Shown here piece by piece: positions 8,233 through 17,179 of a stretch of DNA of 64,000 nt; within the stretch, counting starts at the first letter, position 1; the number at the start of each line of letters is the position of its first letter. Source of the stretch: UBA10649 sp964597445 (GTDB lineage Bacteria; Actinomycetota; Actinomycetes; S36-B12); assembly GCA_964597445.1 (NCBI GenBank), contig CAZQXO010000001.1:62001-126000 (forward strand), written 5' to 3'. The notes beneath the pieces are model-generated. The model worked only from the letters and a program-made list of their open reading frames with translations. It was not told where the DNA came from and did no database searches. A program made the translations under genes and the position numbers.

Positions 8233-8844
8233 ATGCCGTCCCGTGACAACGGACCCTGGGATCTCGCTGACGTTCCGGGCGACCCCTTCTCGGGACGACT
8301 CGACATGGGATCACTGCTCGTGACCCCCACCGCGGGAATCGATGTCCAGGCGCAGGCGGATGAGACCACCGGCGCCGTGGCCCAGCTGACGTTCCATCGT
8401 CCCGATTCCATGGTGCAGGTCCAGCCCTACGCGGCGCCGCGCAGCGGAGGGATGTGGGAGGACGTCCGAGGCCAGATCGCGGCCTCCATCAACTCCTCCG
8501 GCGGCCTGGTCGAGACCGCTGAGGGTCCGTTCGGTCCGGAACTGCGTGCACAGGTCGTCCCGTCCGACGGCTCGGCTGGACTCCAGCCCGCTCGCTTCTG
8601 CGGCATTGATGGCCCGCGATGGTTCCTTCGTGCGGTGTTCCTCGGCGCCGCTGCTCGCCCGGGTGAGGCGGCGGACGCCTTCGAGGCCATGGTGCGCAGT
8701 CTCGTGGTGGTTCGCGGGCATGAGGCCATGCCCGTGGGTGCGCCGATCCCCATTCGCCTCCCACGCGTTCCGCAGCCGGAGCCCGGGCCCCCGCAGCTGC
8801 CGTCGCCCTTCGAGCGCGGCCCGGAGATCACCGAGACCCGCTGA
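8233..8844 (+). CDS. DUF3710 domain-containing protein
   Basis: A 203-residue actinobacterial protein recognised by NGPWDLADV, GRLDMGSLLV, QVQPYAAPRSGGMWEDVR, GPFGPELRAQV and GPRWFLRAVFLG, which are successive conserved blocks of DUF3710. ATG 8233 follows AGAGGAAC at good spacing; an upstream in-frame GTG at 8155 lacks support. It precedes and overlaps the OB-fold gene (TGATG), as in mycobacteria and Streptomyces. Function is unknown. Confidence 0.92.
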   Translation: MPSRDNGPWDLADVPGDPFSGRLDMGSLLVTPTAGIDVQAQADETTGAVAQLTFHRPDSMVQVQPYAAPRSGGMWEDVRGQIAASINSSGGLVETAEGPFGPELRAQVVPSDGSAGLQPARFCGIDGPRWFLRAVFLGAAARPGEAADAFEAMVRSLVVVRGHEAMPVGAPIPIRLPRVPQPEPGPPQLPSPFERGPEITETR

Positions 8845-9245
8845 TGCCCGCGCCACGCATGGGGCAGGCCGAGTCCGATCGCTCGGGCTGGTGGTCCCGC
8901 CTGACGCGCAGTCGATCCGAGGATGAGGCGGCGATGCTCCAGGAGCACACGCGGGCCATGGGGGACCCCGATGCGCTCCCGATCAACCGCTGTGTTCCGG
9001 GCGAGCCCGTCGTGGTGCGAGGCATCGTCCGCAGTGTGACCATCCCGGCCGCCGGCCAGGCGCCCTCCCTCGAGGCCGAGATCGACGACGGAACCGGCTC
9101 GGTTCGCGTGATCTGGCTGGGGCGGCGCCGGATCCCCGGTGTCGATCCCGGTCGATCGATGGTGATCCGAGGGCGCCTCACATGCCACACGGACCACCCC
9201 ACGATCTACAACCCGCGCTATGAGTTGAAGCCGCGTCCGGCATGA
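8844..9245 (+). CDS. OB-fold nucleic-acid-binding-like protein
   Basis: A 133-residue protein whose second half forms an OB fold (VVVRGIVRSVTIPAAGQAPSLEAEIDDGTGSVRVIWLGRRRIPGVDPGRSMVIRGRL), like the anti-codon/RecG-type OB domain. The DUF3710-OB-DUF3159 order is conserved in actinobacteria. It overlaps both neighbours by 1-4 bases, so the three are probably co-translated. Binding of nucleic acid is inferred from the fold only. Confidence 0.88.
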   Translation: MPAPRMGQAESDRSGWWSRLTRSRSEDEAAMLQEHTRAMGDPDALPINRCVPGEPVVVRGIVRSVTIPAAGQAPSLEAEIDDGTGSVRVIWLGRRRIPGVDPGRSMVIRGRLTCHTDHPTIYNPRYELKPRPA

Positions 9246-9982
9246 CCCACGAACCCCAGGAACCCCACGACGCCCGTGAGCCGGACCAGCCCCGAGTCGA
9301 CGAGCCATCTCTGGATGTCGCGAGCACGGGAGCGGCCGGACCGGACGACCACGAGACCGTGGAGGACGTCCGGCAGGAGGCCCTCCTCCTCGAGAAGGCC
9401 CTCGGGGGGTGGCGTGGGGTCATCGACTCAGGCCTGCCCACGGTGGTCTTCATCACGGCCTATGTGCTGACGGGGAATGATCTCGGGACGTCGCTCGTGG
9501 CTGCGATTGCCGCCGGAATCCTGGTCGTGGGCTGGCGACTCGTGCGGCGACAGCCTCTCCAGCAGGTCCTCGCGGGCTTCATCGGCCTGCTCATCGCTGC
9601 CTGGTTCTCCTCGCGCACGGGCAGGGCCGAGGACGTCTTCCTCCCCGGGCTCCTGCTGAACGTCGCCTACGGATCGGCCTTCCTCATCTCCATCCTGGTC
9701 CGGTGGCCACTGCTCGGGATCGCGATGGGCTATCTCACGGGTGAGGGGACGAGCTGGCGGCGGGATGTCGAGCTGCGACGCGTCTATGCAGCGGCGTCAT
9801 GGATCTGGGTTGGGGTCTTCACGCTGCGCATCGCCGTCCAGGTCCCGCTCTACCTCGCGGGCGCCGTGGCCGCTCTGGGCGTGGTGAAGATCGTGCTCGG
9901 ATGGCCGCTCTACCTCGCTGGGGCGTACGTCACGTACCGCCTGCTGGCACCCGTCTACCGTGCTCGTCGAACTCAGAGGTGA
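9242..9982 (+). CDS. DUF3159 membrane protein
   Basis: A 246-residue integral membrane protein. An acidic, disordered N terminus of about 50 residues precedes LGGWRGVIDSGLPTVVFITAY and five or six hydrophobic helices, with the conserved GLLLNVAYGSAFLISILVRWPLLG segment. These are DUF3159 marks. It ends 10 bases inside the convergent ceoC gene, whose stop is at 9973. In mycobacteria the family also sits beside ceoBC, hinting at a link with ion transport that is unproven. Confidence 0.92.
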   Translation: MTHEPQEPHDAREPDQPRVDEPSLDVASTGAAGPDDHETVEDVRQEALLLEKALGGWRGVIDSGLPTVVFITAYVLTGNDLGTSLVAAIAAGILVVGWRLVRRQPLQQVLAGFIGLLIAAWFSSRTGRAEDVFLPGLLLNVAYGSAFLISILVRWPLLGIAMGYLTGEGTSWRRDVELRRVYAAASWIWVGVFTLRIAVQVPLYLAGAVAALGVVKIVLGWPLYLAGAYVTYRLLAPVYRARRTQR

Positions 9983-10632
9983 CCGAGCATCTTCTGGAGG
10001 TCGGCCTCCATCTGCGGTGAGGCCACGAAGATGAGCTCGTCGCCCACGTCGAGCGGATCGTCCGCTGTCGGCGTGATGACGCGGGGTCCCCGAACGATGG
10101 CGACAAGGGCGGTGTCCTGGGGCCAGTTCTGATCGCCCACGCGCTGGCCCACGACGGGGGAGTCGGCCGAGAGCGTGATCTCCACGAGATCGGCGTCGCC
10201 CTGTCGGAACGAGAAGAGTCGAACGAGGTCTCCGACAGAGACGGCCTCCTCGACCAACGCCGACAGCATCCGGGGAGTGGAGACGGCGACGTCGACCCCC
10301 CAAGACTCGTCGAACATCCACTCGTTCTTCGGATGATTGACCCGCGCGACGACACGAGGCACGCCGTACTCGGTCTTGGCGAGGAGCGACACGACAAGGT
10401 TCACCTTGTCGTCGCCGGTTGCGGCCACGACGACCTGGCACGTGGAGAGGTCGGCCTCGTCGAGGGCGGAGATCTCGCATGCGTCGGCCATGAGCGTCGA
10501 TGCACCCTCGACCACGCCGGGTCGCGCAAGCTCCGCGTCGCGGTCGATGAGGAGCACCTGATGGCCGTTACCGACGAGTTCTCGCGCGATCGCGCGCCCG
10601 ACCTTGCCAGCTCCCGCGATCGCCACGCGCAT
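9973..10632 (-). CDS. ceoC: TrkA-type potassium-channel regulatory protein CeoC
   Basis: A 219-residue RCK protein: an N-terminal Rossmann domain with IAGAGKVGRAIARELVGNGHQVLLIDRD (GxGxxG plus the acidic residue that selects NAD(H) or ATP/ADP) and a C-terminal TrkA-C domain ending near GDELIFVASPQME. RCK proteins gate K+ transporters in response to nucleotides. The start overlaps the last base of the ceoB stop, so they are co-translated. The arrangement permease / ceoB / ceoC / DUF3159 matches mycobacteria. The cognate channel is not identified; the adjacent KimA-like permease is a candidate. Confidence 0.92.
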   Translation of the reverse strand: MRVAIAGAGKVGRAIARELVGNGHQVLLIDRDAELARPGVVEGASTLMADACEISALDEADLSTCQVVVAATGDDKVNLVVSLLAKTEYGVPRVVARVNHPKNEWMFDESWGVDVAVSTPRMLSALVEEAVSVGDLVRLFSFRQGDADLVEITLSADSPVVGQRVGDQNWPQDTALVAIVRGPRVITPTADDPLDVGDELIFVASPQMEADLQKMLGHL

Positions 10633-11300
10633 CAGGTGTCTCCCTCGTCAGGCCCGTGCTCGCACACGCGCTCGACGCGCGTGCGCATGTCGTCAAGGAA
10701 GAGGAAGTGCACGAGGTCACCGTCCTGCAGGACGGTCTCATGGTCGGGGATAAGTGCCTGCCCGTAGCGGGTGATGAAGGCCACGCGGGCCCCGCTGGCG
10801 GCTCCGAGGGCGCTGCACCGTCGACCGAGCCAGTACTCGCCGACGTGGACCTCGGCGAGTACCACGGAGCCGCTGGGATCGCGGTACTCGTCCTCGGCAC
10901 CGAGAGGGAGCATGCGACGCAGGAACTGGCCTGCGGTCCACGAGACGGTCGCGACGGTCGGGATGCCCAGTCTCTCGTACACCTGCGCGCGACGCGGGTC
11001 GTAGATGCGGGCCACGACCTGCTCGACCCCGTAGGTCTCGCGGGCCACGCGGGCGGCCAGGATGTTCGAGTTGTCTCCGGAGCTCACCGCTGCGAAGGCA
11101 TGAGCCCGCTTGATTCCCGCGCTCTCCAAGGTCTCGCGATCGAACCCCACTCCGGTCACCGTCTGGCCGGTGAAGTCCGGGCTGAGCTTGCGGAAGGCAC
11201 CGGGGTCCTGATCGACGATCGCCACGGAGTGGCCCAGCTCGTCCAGGCGATGCGCCAGCAGGGCTCCCACTCGACCGCACCCGAGAATCACGATGTGCAC
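10632..11300 (-). CDS. ceoB: TrkA-type potassium-channel regulatory protein CeoB
   Basis: A 222-residue RCK protein paralogous to CeoC. ILGCGRVGALLAHRLDELGHSVAIVDQD forms the nucleotide-binding Rossmann motif. An RCK_C segment near the end has VAFITRYGQALIPDHETVLQDGD. It is the first gene of a two-gene minus-strand operon, starting with GTG at 11300 just after a leaderless-type promoter. It is divergent from the KimA-like permease, so one short spacer drives both. Confidence 0.92.
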   Translation of the reverse strand: MHIVILGCGRVGALLAHRLDELGHSVAIVDQDPGAFRKLSPDFTGQTVTGVGFDRETLESAGIKRAHAFAAVSSGDNSNILAARVARETYGVEQVVARIYDPRRAQVYERLGIPTVATVSWTAGQFLRRMLPLGAEDEYRDPSGSVVLAEVHVGEYWLGRRCSALGAASGARVAFITRYGQALIPDHETVLQDGDLVHFLFLDDMRTRVERVCEHGPDEGDT

Positions 11301-11306
11301 GATGGA

Positions 11307-11312
11307 ACGCTA
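11307..11312 (-). promoter_or_regulatory. -10 element of ceoBC, leaderless type
   Basis: TAGCGT on the minus strand ends 6 bases before the GTG at 11300. Confidence 0.5.
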
Positions 11313-11349
11313 CACGCATGGCGCTCCGAGCCCGTGGCTCTCCCGGGAG

Positions 11350-11355
11350 TAGGCT
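11350..11355 (+). promoter_or_regulatory. -10 element of the KimA-like gene, leaderless type
   Basis: TAGGCT ends 8 bases before the GTG at 11364. It lies back to back with the ceoB promoter within 50 bases. Confidence 0.5.
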
Positions 11356-11363
11356 CGCGAGAC

Positions 11364-13316
11364 GTGGCGGCGTCGGATGTCGTGAAGCGCCTCTTCGTGG
11401 GTCGCGCCCTGACCAGTGAGCGCCTCTCGGAGACGATGCTTCCCAAGCGGATCGCTCTTCCGGTGTTCGCCAGTGACGCCCTCTCGTCGAATGCCTACGC
11501 CACCCAGGAGATCCTGCTCGTCCTGTCCCTGGGTGGTTTCTCGCTCTACCAGTACGGCCCGTGGGTCGCCGGCGCCGTGATTCTGGTCTTCTTCACGGTG
11601 ATCGCCTCCTACCGGCAGACCGTCTATGCCTATCCGAATGGCGGGGGCGACTACGAGGTCGTCGCGAGGAACCTCGGACCCAACTGGGGCGTGTTCGTCG
11701 GCAGTGCACTTCTCATCGACTACGTGCTCACTGTGGCCGTGTCCATATCGGCTGCCGTGGCCAATCTCGGCTCCATCATCCCCTTCGTGGAGCAGCACAG
11801 CGTCTGGTTCGCGGTGGCGCTCATCGCTCTGGTGACGGTCATCAATCTCCGGGGCGTCAAGGAATCGGGGGCGTTCTTCGCCATCCCCGTCTACCTCTTC
11901 ATCGGATCCATCCTGCTGATGATGGGGTGGGCCATCATCGAGATCGTCGTGCTCGGGCAGGACTTGACTGCTGAGAGCGCTGGCTGGGACGTCGTTGCCG
12001 AGAACTCCTTCGCCGGTCTGGCGCTCGCGTTCCTCGTGGCGCGGGCCTTCTCGTCGGGTACGACGGCTCTCACCGGCATCGAGGCGGTCGCGAACGGGGT
12101 GCCGGCGTTCCGTGAACCGAAGTCGAGGAACGCCGCGACGACCCTCGCCCTGCTGGGGATCATCTCCATGACGCTGTTCGCGGGCATCACCTGGCTGGCG
12201 ATCCGAACGCAGGTCAAGATCACCGAGAACGACGCGGACCTCGTCGGGCTTCCGGCTGGCCAGGCTCAGAAGACGGTGATCGTGCAGGTCGCGGACGCAG
12301 TCTTCCACCGATCTGCCCTGCCCGTTCTCCTGATCGCCATCGTGACCGCCGTGATCCTGGCTCTCGCCGCGAACACGGCCTTCAACGGCTTCCCGGTGCT
12401 GGGGTCGGTCCTCGCCAGGGATGGATACCTGCCCCGACAGCTCCATACCCGCGGAGACCGCCTCGCCTACAGCAACGGCATCATCACTCTCGCTGCCCTG
12501 GCCATCGTGCTTGTCGTGGGATTCCAGGCTGATGTCAGCAGCCTGATCCAGCTGTACATCATCGGCGTCTTCGTCTCCTTCACCCTCAGTCAATGGGGCA
12601 TGATCCGGCACTGGACCCGCGAGATACCCGCCTCCCCGGACGCCGTGGTCCGGCGGCGCATGCGACGCTCCCGCATCGTGAACAGCATCGGGCTGGTGAT
12701 GACCGGGACCGTTCTCGTCATCGTGCTCACGACGAAGTTCACGAAGGGTGCCTGGATCGTCGTCGTGGCGATCCCCGTGATCTACCTCGTCATGCGCATC
12801 ATCCATCGCCATTACGAGCGCGTCCGGACGGAGATGATGACCTTCGGCGACGCCAAGGTCACGCTCCCGGCCCGCGTCCACGTGATCGTGCTCGTGAGCA
12901 AGCTGCACAAGCCCACCATGCGTGCGCTGGCCTATGCGCGCGCGTCCCGCCCCACGGTTCTCGAGGCGATCACCGTCGACGTGGACCATGACGAGACACT
13001 CCAGCTCCAGCGGGAGTGGGAGCGCCAGCAGGTCCCCGTGACCTTGAAGATCCTTGCCTCGCCCTATCGGGAGATCACGCGCCCCGTCCTCGACTATGTC
13101 GGCCAACTGCGCGCCGAGCATCCACAGGATCTCGTGACGATCTTCATCCCCGAGTACGTGGTCGGGCACTGGTGGGAGCAGCTGCTGCACAATCAATCGG
13201 CCCTGCGACTGAAGAGCCGGCTCCTGTTCGTGCCGGGCGTCATGGTCACAAGCGTCCCCTGGCAGCTCGATGCGGGCGATGATGCGGCGGAGTCGGTGCC
13301 TCGTGGGCGGAACTGA
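11364..13316 (+). CDS. APC-superfamily permease, KimA-like K+/H+ symporter candidate
   Basis: A 650-residue protein: about twelve transmembrane helices to roughly residue 470, then a cytosolic domain starting VTLPARVHVIVLVSKLHKPT that resembles the UspA-like tail of B. subtilis KimA. The first helix has SDALSSNAYATQEI, with D38 and Y45 at the same spacing as the Asp/Tyr pair I recall as essential in KimA. YAYPNGGGDYEV and the C-terminal LLHNQSALRL also match that family. Databases often label such proteins amino-acid permease. Divergent position from two RCK K+ regulators supports potassium transport. GTG 11364 was chosen by promoter position and by alignment; the frame is open much further upstream across ceoB. 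Specificity is inferred. Confidence 0.83.
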   Translation: MAASDVVKRLFVGRALTSERLSETMLPKRIALPVFASDALSSNAYATQEILLVLSLGGFSLYQYGPWVAGAVILVFFTVIASYRQTVYAYPNGGGDYEVVARNLGPNWGVFVGSALLIDYVLTVAVSISAAVANLGSIIPFVEQHSVWFAVALIALVTVINLRGVKESGAFFAIPVYLFIGSILLMMGWAIIEIVVLGQDLTAESAGWDVVAENSFAGLALAFLVARAFSSGTTALTGIEAVANGVPAFREPKSRNAATTLALLGIISMTLFAGITWLAIRTQVKITENDADLVGLPAGQAQKTVIVQVADAVFHRSALPVLLIAIVTAVILALAANTAFNGFPVLGSVLARDGYLPRQLHTRGDRLAYSNGIITLAALAIVLVVGFQADVSSLIQLYIIGVFVSFTLSQWGMIRHWTREIPASPDAVVRRRMRRSRIVNSIGLVMTGTVLVIVLTTKFTKGAWIVVVAIPVIYLVMRIIHRHYERVRTEMMTFGDAKVTLPARVHVIVLVSKLHKPTMRALAYARASRPTVLEAITVDVDHDETLQLQREWERQQVPVTLKILASPYREITRPVLDYVGQLRAEHPQDLVTIFIPEYVVGHWWEQLLHNQSALRLKSRLLFVPGVMVTSVPWQLDAGDDAAESVPRGRN

Positions 13317-14445
13317 CCAGGTCGGATCCTCGAGGACTGCCGTCCCACTCGCGCCGGGAGACGTTGTTCGCGTGCGGACGGGCGTGATCGCCCACGGTGG
13401 TCATGTCATCGCGCACCACGATGGGCAGACCCTGTTCGTCCGCCATTCCCTCCCGGGTGAGCTGGTCGATGCGCAGGTGACCCACGTCAACCGCAAGATC
13501 GTGCGCGCAGACGCTGTTGCGATCGTGGAGCCGTCCCCGGCTCGCGTGGAGCCGCCGTGCCCCTGGGCCGGACCCGGGCTGTGCGGTGGCTGCGATTTCC
13601 AGCACATCGAGGTGGCAGTTCAGCGAGACCTCAAGTCGGAGGTCCTGCGGTCGAGCCTCGAGCGCTTCTCGGGACTTGCCTCAGAGGAGATCGACGAGCT
13701 CAAGCCCACGGTTCTTGAGCTCCCGGGTCATGCCGACGGCTTGCACTGGCGAACGCGAATCCGGTGGGCTGTCGATGAGGTGGGCCGGCCGGGGCTTCGG
13801 CGCCACCGATCACACGATGTCGTGACGGTCGACCGGTGCCTTCTGGCCGTCGAGGGCCGCGATCGCCCAGAGGTGCCGGCATCCGGAGGCAGCGGGCACG
13901 CTGTCCGGGGCCGAACGTGGCACGTCGACGGGTTCTGGCAGGCGCATGAGGCCCTTCCGGAGGCGTTGGTCGACACCGTGCTCGAGTGGGGGTCGCCAGA
14001 GCCGGGAGAGCGGTGGTGGGATCTCTATGCCGGCGCGGGGCTCTTCGCCGCCTTCCTCGCGGGTGACGTCGGTCCCGCCGGGAGGGTCACGGCGGTGGAG
14101 GCCGATCGTGCCGCCGTGGTCGCCGGCAGGCAAGCCCTGCAGGATCTCGCCCAGGTGACGTGGGTGAACCGCCCGGTCGAGGCGTGGCTGCGGGATCAGG
14201 ATCATGACGCGCCCGACGGGGTCGTCCTCGATCCGCCACGCAGCGGAGCCGGCCAAACAACCATGGCCATGCTTGCCGGAGCGGCCATCCCGCGCCTCGT
14301 CTACGTGGCGTGCGATCCAGTGGCCTTGGCGCGGGACATCCGCGTCGCGCGGGACGCGGGCTACCGCGTGTCGCGGCTGCGGGCCTTCGATGCCTTCCCC
14401 ATGACACATCACCTGGAGGCGGTGGCTCTTCTCGAGGCCGACTGA
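13303..14445 (+). CDS. TrmA/RlmD-family RNA (uracil-5-)-methyltransferase
   Basis: SAM-dependent 5-methyluridine methyltransferase. Domains in order: an N-terminal TRAM domain (GDVVRVRTGVIAHGG), four Fe-S cysteines (C86, C94, C97 in CGGCDFQH, and C179), the SAM site WDLYAGAGLFAAFLA, the LDPPRSGAG motif, and the catalytic C337 in YVACDPVALARD. All key residues are present. The chosen GTG start overlaps the permease by 14 bases; an in-frame ATG at 13270 is possible. The mycobacterial orthologue occupies the same place. Whether the target is 23S rRNA or tRNA U54 cannot be read from the sequence. Confidence 0.9.
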   Translation: MGGTDQVGSSRTAVPLAPGDVVRVRTGVIAHGGHVIAHHDGQTLFVRHSLPGELVDAQVTHVNRKIVRADAVAIVEPSPARVEPPCPWAGPGLCGGCDFQHIEVAVQRDLKSEVLRSSLERFSGLASEEIDELKPTVLELPGHADGLHWRTRIRWAVDEVGRPGLRRHRSHDVVTVDRCLLAVEGRDRPEVPASGGSGHAVRGRTWHVDGFWQAHEALPEALVDTVLEWGSPEPGERWWDLYAGAGLFAAFLAGDVGPAGRVTAVEADRAAVVAGRQALQDLAQVTWVNRPVEAWLRDQDHDAPDGVVLDPPRSGAGQTTMAMLAGAAIPRLVYVACDPVALARDIRVARDAGYRVSRLRAFDAFPMTHHLEAVALLEAD

Positions 14446-14476
14446 CGACTGGGCCGCCCTCGAGGATGGCCATGCG

Positions 14477-14496
14477 ATATCTTGACGTCAAGATAT
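14477..14496 (+). promoter_or_regulatory. 20-bp perfect palindrome, probable acnA operator
   Basis: ATATCTTGACGTCAAGATAT is a flawless inverted repeat with 10-bp arms, ending 21 bases before the acnA start. It resembles sites bound by MarR-family regulators such as Streptomyces TamR, which I recall controlling aconitase. The palindrome is seen directly; the regulator is inferred. Confidence 0.65.
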
Positions 14497-14517
14497 TCAG
14501 TGGAGTGGAGGGGACCC

Positions 14518-17175
14518 GTGCCCAGCATCGACAGCTTCTCGTCTCGAGCGACTCTGACCGTGGGCGACCGCGAGTACGAGATCTTCCGCATCGCGCAGGT
14601 TCCCGGTTCGGCTCGCCTGCCCTTCACCCACAAGGTCCTGCTCGAGAACCTGCTCCGTCACGAGGACGGTGCCAACGTGACGAGCGAGGGCATTGCCGCC
14701 CTCGGTGCATGGGATCCCTCCGCGGAACCGTCCGAGGAGATCCAGTTCACACCCGCTCGCGTCGTCATGCAGGACTTCACCGGCGTGCCGGTGGTCGTCG
14801 ACCTCGCCACGATGCGTGAGGCGGTGAAGGATCTCGGAGGGGACCCCGCGCGTATCGAGCCGTTGAACCCCTCGGAGCTCGTGATCGACCACTCGGTCAT
14901 CGCCGACTTCTTCGGAGCGCCCGACTCGGAGGAGCGCAACGTCGAGCTCGAGTACGAGCGCAATCGCGAGCGCTACCAGTTCCTGCGGTGGGGACAGAGC
15001 GCCTTCGACGAGTTCAAGGTCGTCCCCCCGGGGCAGGGCATCGTCCACCAGGTCAACATCGAGGCGCTGGCTCGCGTGGTCATGGCGCGCAGCGGTCAGG
15101 CCTATCCCGACACCGTCGTCGGCACGGACTCGCACACCACGATGGTGAACGGTCTCGGCGTCCTCGGCTGGGGAGTCGGCGGCATCGAGGCCGAGGCGGC
15201 CATGCTCGGCCAGCCGGTATCCATGCTCATCCCTCGTGTCGTGGGCTTCAAGCTGACGGGGGAGCTGCCCGCCGGGGCCACGGCCACGGACCTCGTCCTC
15301 ACGATCACTCAGATGCTCCGCAAGCACGGTGTCGTCGGCAAGTTCGTGGAGTTCTACGGCGAGGGTGTCGGTTCCGTGCCCGTAGCCAACAGGGCGACCA
15401 TCGGGAACATGTCTCCCGAGTACGGGTCGACCGTGGCCATCTTCCCGATCGATGACGAGACCCTGGAGTACCTGCGCCTCACCGGGCGCACCGAGGAGCA
15501 GATCGCGCTTGTCGAGGCCTACGCCCGGGAGCAGGGCCTCTGGCATGACCCGCACCATGAGGCGGCCTACTCGGAGTACCTCGAGCTCGACGTGTCCACG
15601 GTGGTGCCGTCCCTCGCCGGACCGAAGCGGCCGCAGGATCGTGTGCTCCTCTCCGAGGCACGCGCCTCGTACGAGGCCGCTCTCGGCGACTACACCAAGA
15701 ACCCGGCTGCAGCCGTCGAGACGACGATCGACGGTGCGCCAGTGACGATCGGCCACGGCGCGGTCACGATCGCTGCCATCACCTCATGCACGAACACGTC
15801 GAACCCCTACGTGATGATCGGTGCGGGCCTGGTGGCCAAGAAGGCGGTCGAGCGGGGACTGGCTCGCAAGCCGTGGGTCAAGACGACGCTGGGTCCGGGG
15901 TCCCGTGTCGTGACCGACTACTACGAGAAGGCAGGTCTCCTGCCGTATCTCGACAAGCTCGGCTTCAACGTGGTCGGCTACGGATGCACGGTCTGCATCG
16001 GCAACTCCGGGCCGCTCATCCCCGAGGTGAGCGCGGCGGTCAACGAGGCGGACCTCGCCGTGGTCTCCGTTCTGTCCGGCAATCGGAACTTCGAGGGCCG
16101 GATCAATCCGGACGTGAAGATGAACTACCTGGCATCCCCGCCTCTCGTCGTGGCCTACGCCCTGGCGGGCACCATGGACATCGATCTCATGAACGAGCCA
16201 CTGGGCTTCGATGAGCAGGGCAACGGAGTCTTCCTGGCCGACATCTGGCCGTCGGCGCAGGAGATCCAGTCAGTGATCGATCAGGCCGTGACGTCCGAGC
16301 AGTTCGTGCATCGCAACGCGGATGTCTTCACGGGAGATGCCCGCTGGCAGTCGCTCCAGACGCCCACGGGCGAGACCTTCGCGTGGGATCCCCAGAGCAC
16401 CTATGTGCGCAAGCCCCCGTACTTCGAGAACATGGGACTCACCCCGGATCCCGTGCAGGACATCCTGGGGGCACGAGTCCTGCTCAAGCTGGGCGACTCG
16501 GTGACTACCGATCACATCTCGCCCGCAGGCTCGATCAAGCCCGACAGCCCCGCGGGTCTCTACCTCACCAGTCACGGCGTGGCCAAGAAGGACTTCAACT
16601 CGTATGGCTCTCGTCGCGGTAACCACGAGGTAATGATCCGAGGCACCTTCGCCAACATCCGGTTGCGCAACCTGATGCTCACGGACGTGGAGGGCGGCTT
16701 CACCGTTGACTTCACGACGCCGGACCAGCCGACCGTGCCCGTGTACGACGCCGCCATGGCCTATGCCGCTCATCGCACCCCTCTCGTGATCCTCGCGGGC
16801 AAGGAGTACGGATCCGGCTCGAGCCGGGACTGGGCTGCCAAGGGAACGGCCCTGCTCGGCGTGCGGGCCGTGATCGCCGAGTCGTATGAGCGCATCCACC
16901 GGTCGAACCTGATCGGCATGGGAGTCCTGCCGCTGCAGTTCCCGTCCGGCATGTCAGCAGAGTCTCTCGGCCTTCAGGGCGACGAGGTCTTCACTATTCG
17001 TGGGATCACAGCGCTCAACGAGGGAGTCACGCCGCGGGAGGTCGAGGTGGAGGCGGTCGCAGCCGACGGTCGCACCGTCGAGTTCATGGCTCTCGTGCGG
17101 ATCGACACGCCGGGCGAGGCGGAGTACTACCGCCACGGGGGGATCCTGCAGTACGTGCTCCGATCCCTCCTCTAG
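14518..17175 (+). CDS. acnA: Aconitate hydratase (aconitase A)
   Basis: TCA-cycle enzyme converting citrate to isocitrate through cis-aconitate with a 4Fe-4S cluster. Cluster cysteines C424 (ITSCTNTSNP) and C490/C493 (GYGCTVCIGNSGP) are present, as is the C-terminal swivel domain with YGSGSSRDWAAKG. GTG 14518 follows GGAGGGGACCC and gives 885 residues, usual for the AcnA/IRP type. An upstream in-frame ATG at 14482 lies inside the palindrome and is rejected. Expression is likely controlled through that palindrome. Loss of the labile iron would make it an oxidative-stress sensor, as known for the family. Confidence 0.97.
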   Translation: MPSIDSFSSRATLTVGDREYEIFRIAQVPGSARLPFTHKVLLENLLRHEDGANVTSEGIAALGAWDPSAEPSEEIQFTPARVVMQDFTGVPVVVDLATMREAVKDLGGDPARIEPLNPSELVIDHSVIADFFGAPDSEERNVELEYERNRERYQFLRWGQSAFDEFKVVPPGQGIVHQVNIEALARVVMARSGQAYPDTVVGTDSHTTMVNGLGVLGWGVGGIEAEAAMLGQPVSMLIPRVVGFKLTGELPAGATATDLVLTITQMLRKHGVVGKFVEFYGEGVGSVPVANRATIGNMSPEYGSTVAIFPIDDETLEYLRLTGRTEEQIALVEAYAREQGLWHDPHHEAAYSEYLELDVSTVVPSLAGPKRPQDRVLLSEARASYEAALGDYTKNPAAAVETTIDGAPVTIGHGAVTIAAITSCTNTSNPYVMIGAGLVAKKAVERGLARKPWVKTTLGPGSRVVTDYYEKAGLLPYLDKLGFNVVGYGCTVCIGNSGPLIPEVSAAVNEADLAVVSVLSGNRNFEGRINPDVKMNYLASPPLVVAYALAGTMDIDLMNEPLGFDEQGNGVFLADIWPSAQEIQSVIDQAVTSEQFVHRNADVFTGDARWQSLQTPTGETFAWDPQSTYVRKPPYFENMGLTPDPVQDILGARVLLKLGDSVTTDHISPAGSIKPDSPAGLYLTSHGVAKKDFNSYGSRRGNHEVMIRGTFANIRLRNLMLTDVEGGFTVDFTTPDQPTVPVYDAAMAYAAHRTPLVILAGKEYGSGSSRDWAAKGTALLGVRAVIAESYERIHRSNLIGMGVLPLQFPSGMSAESLGLQGDEVFTIRGITALNEGVTPREVEVEAVAADGRTVEFMALVRIDTPGEAEYYRHGGILQYVLRSLL

Positions 17176-17179
17176 ACCG

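Noticed and set aside
10656..11363. N-terminal extension of the KimA-like permease into the ceoB region
   Set aside because: The in-frame upstream part is antisense to ceoB and has no similarity; homologues begin near VVKRLFVGRALTS.
11310..13196. A 628-codon frame antisense to the KimA-like permease
   Set aside because: Its composition is biased (D/H/E/G) with no recognisable domain; it mirrors the third-position GC bias of the real gene.
14482..14517. ATG 14482 as the acnA start
   Set aside because: It lies inside the perfect palindrome and lacks a ribosome site, whereas GTG 14518 has GGAGGGG in front and matches the family start.
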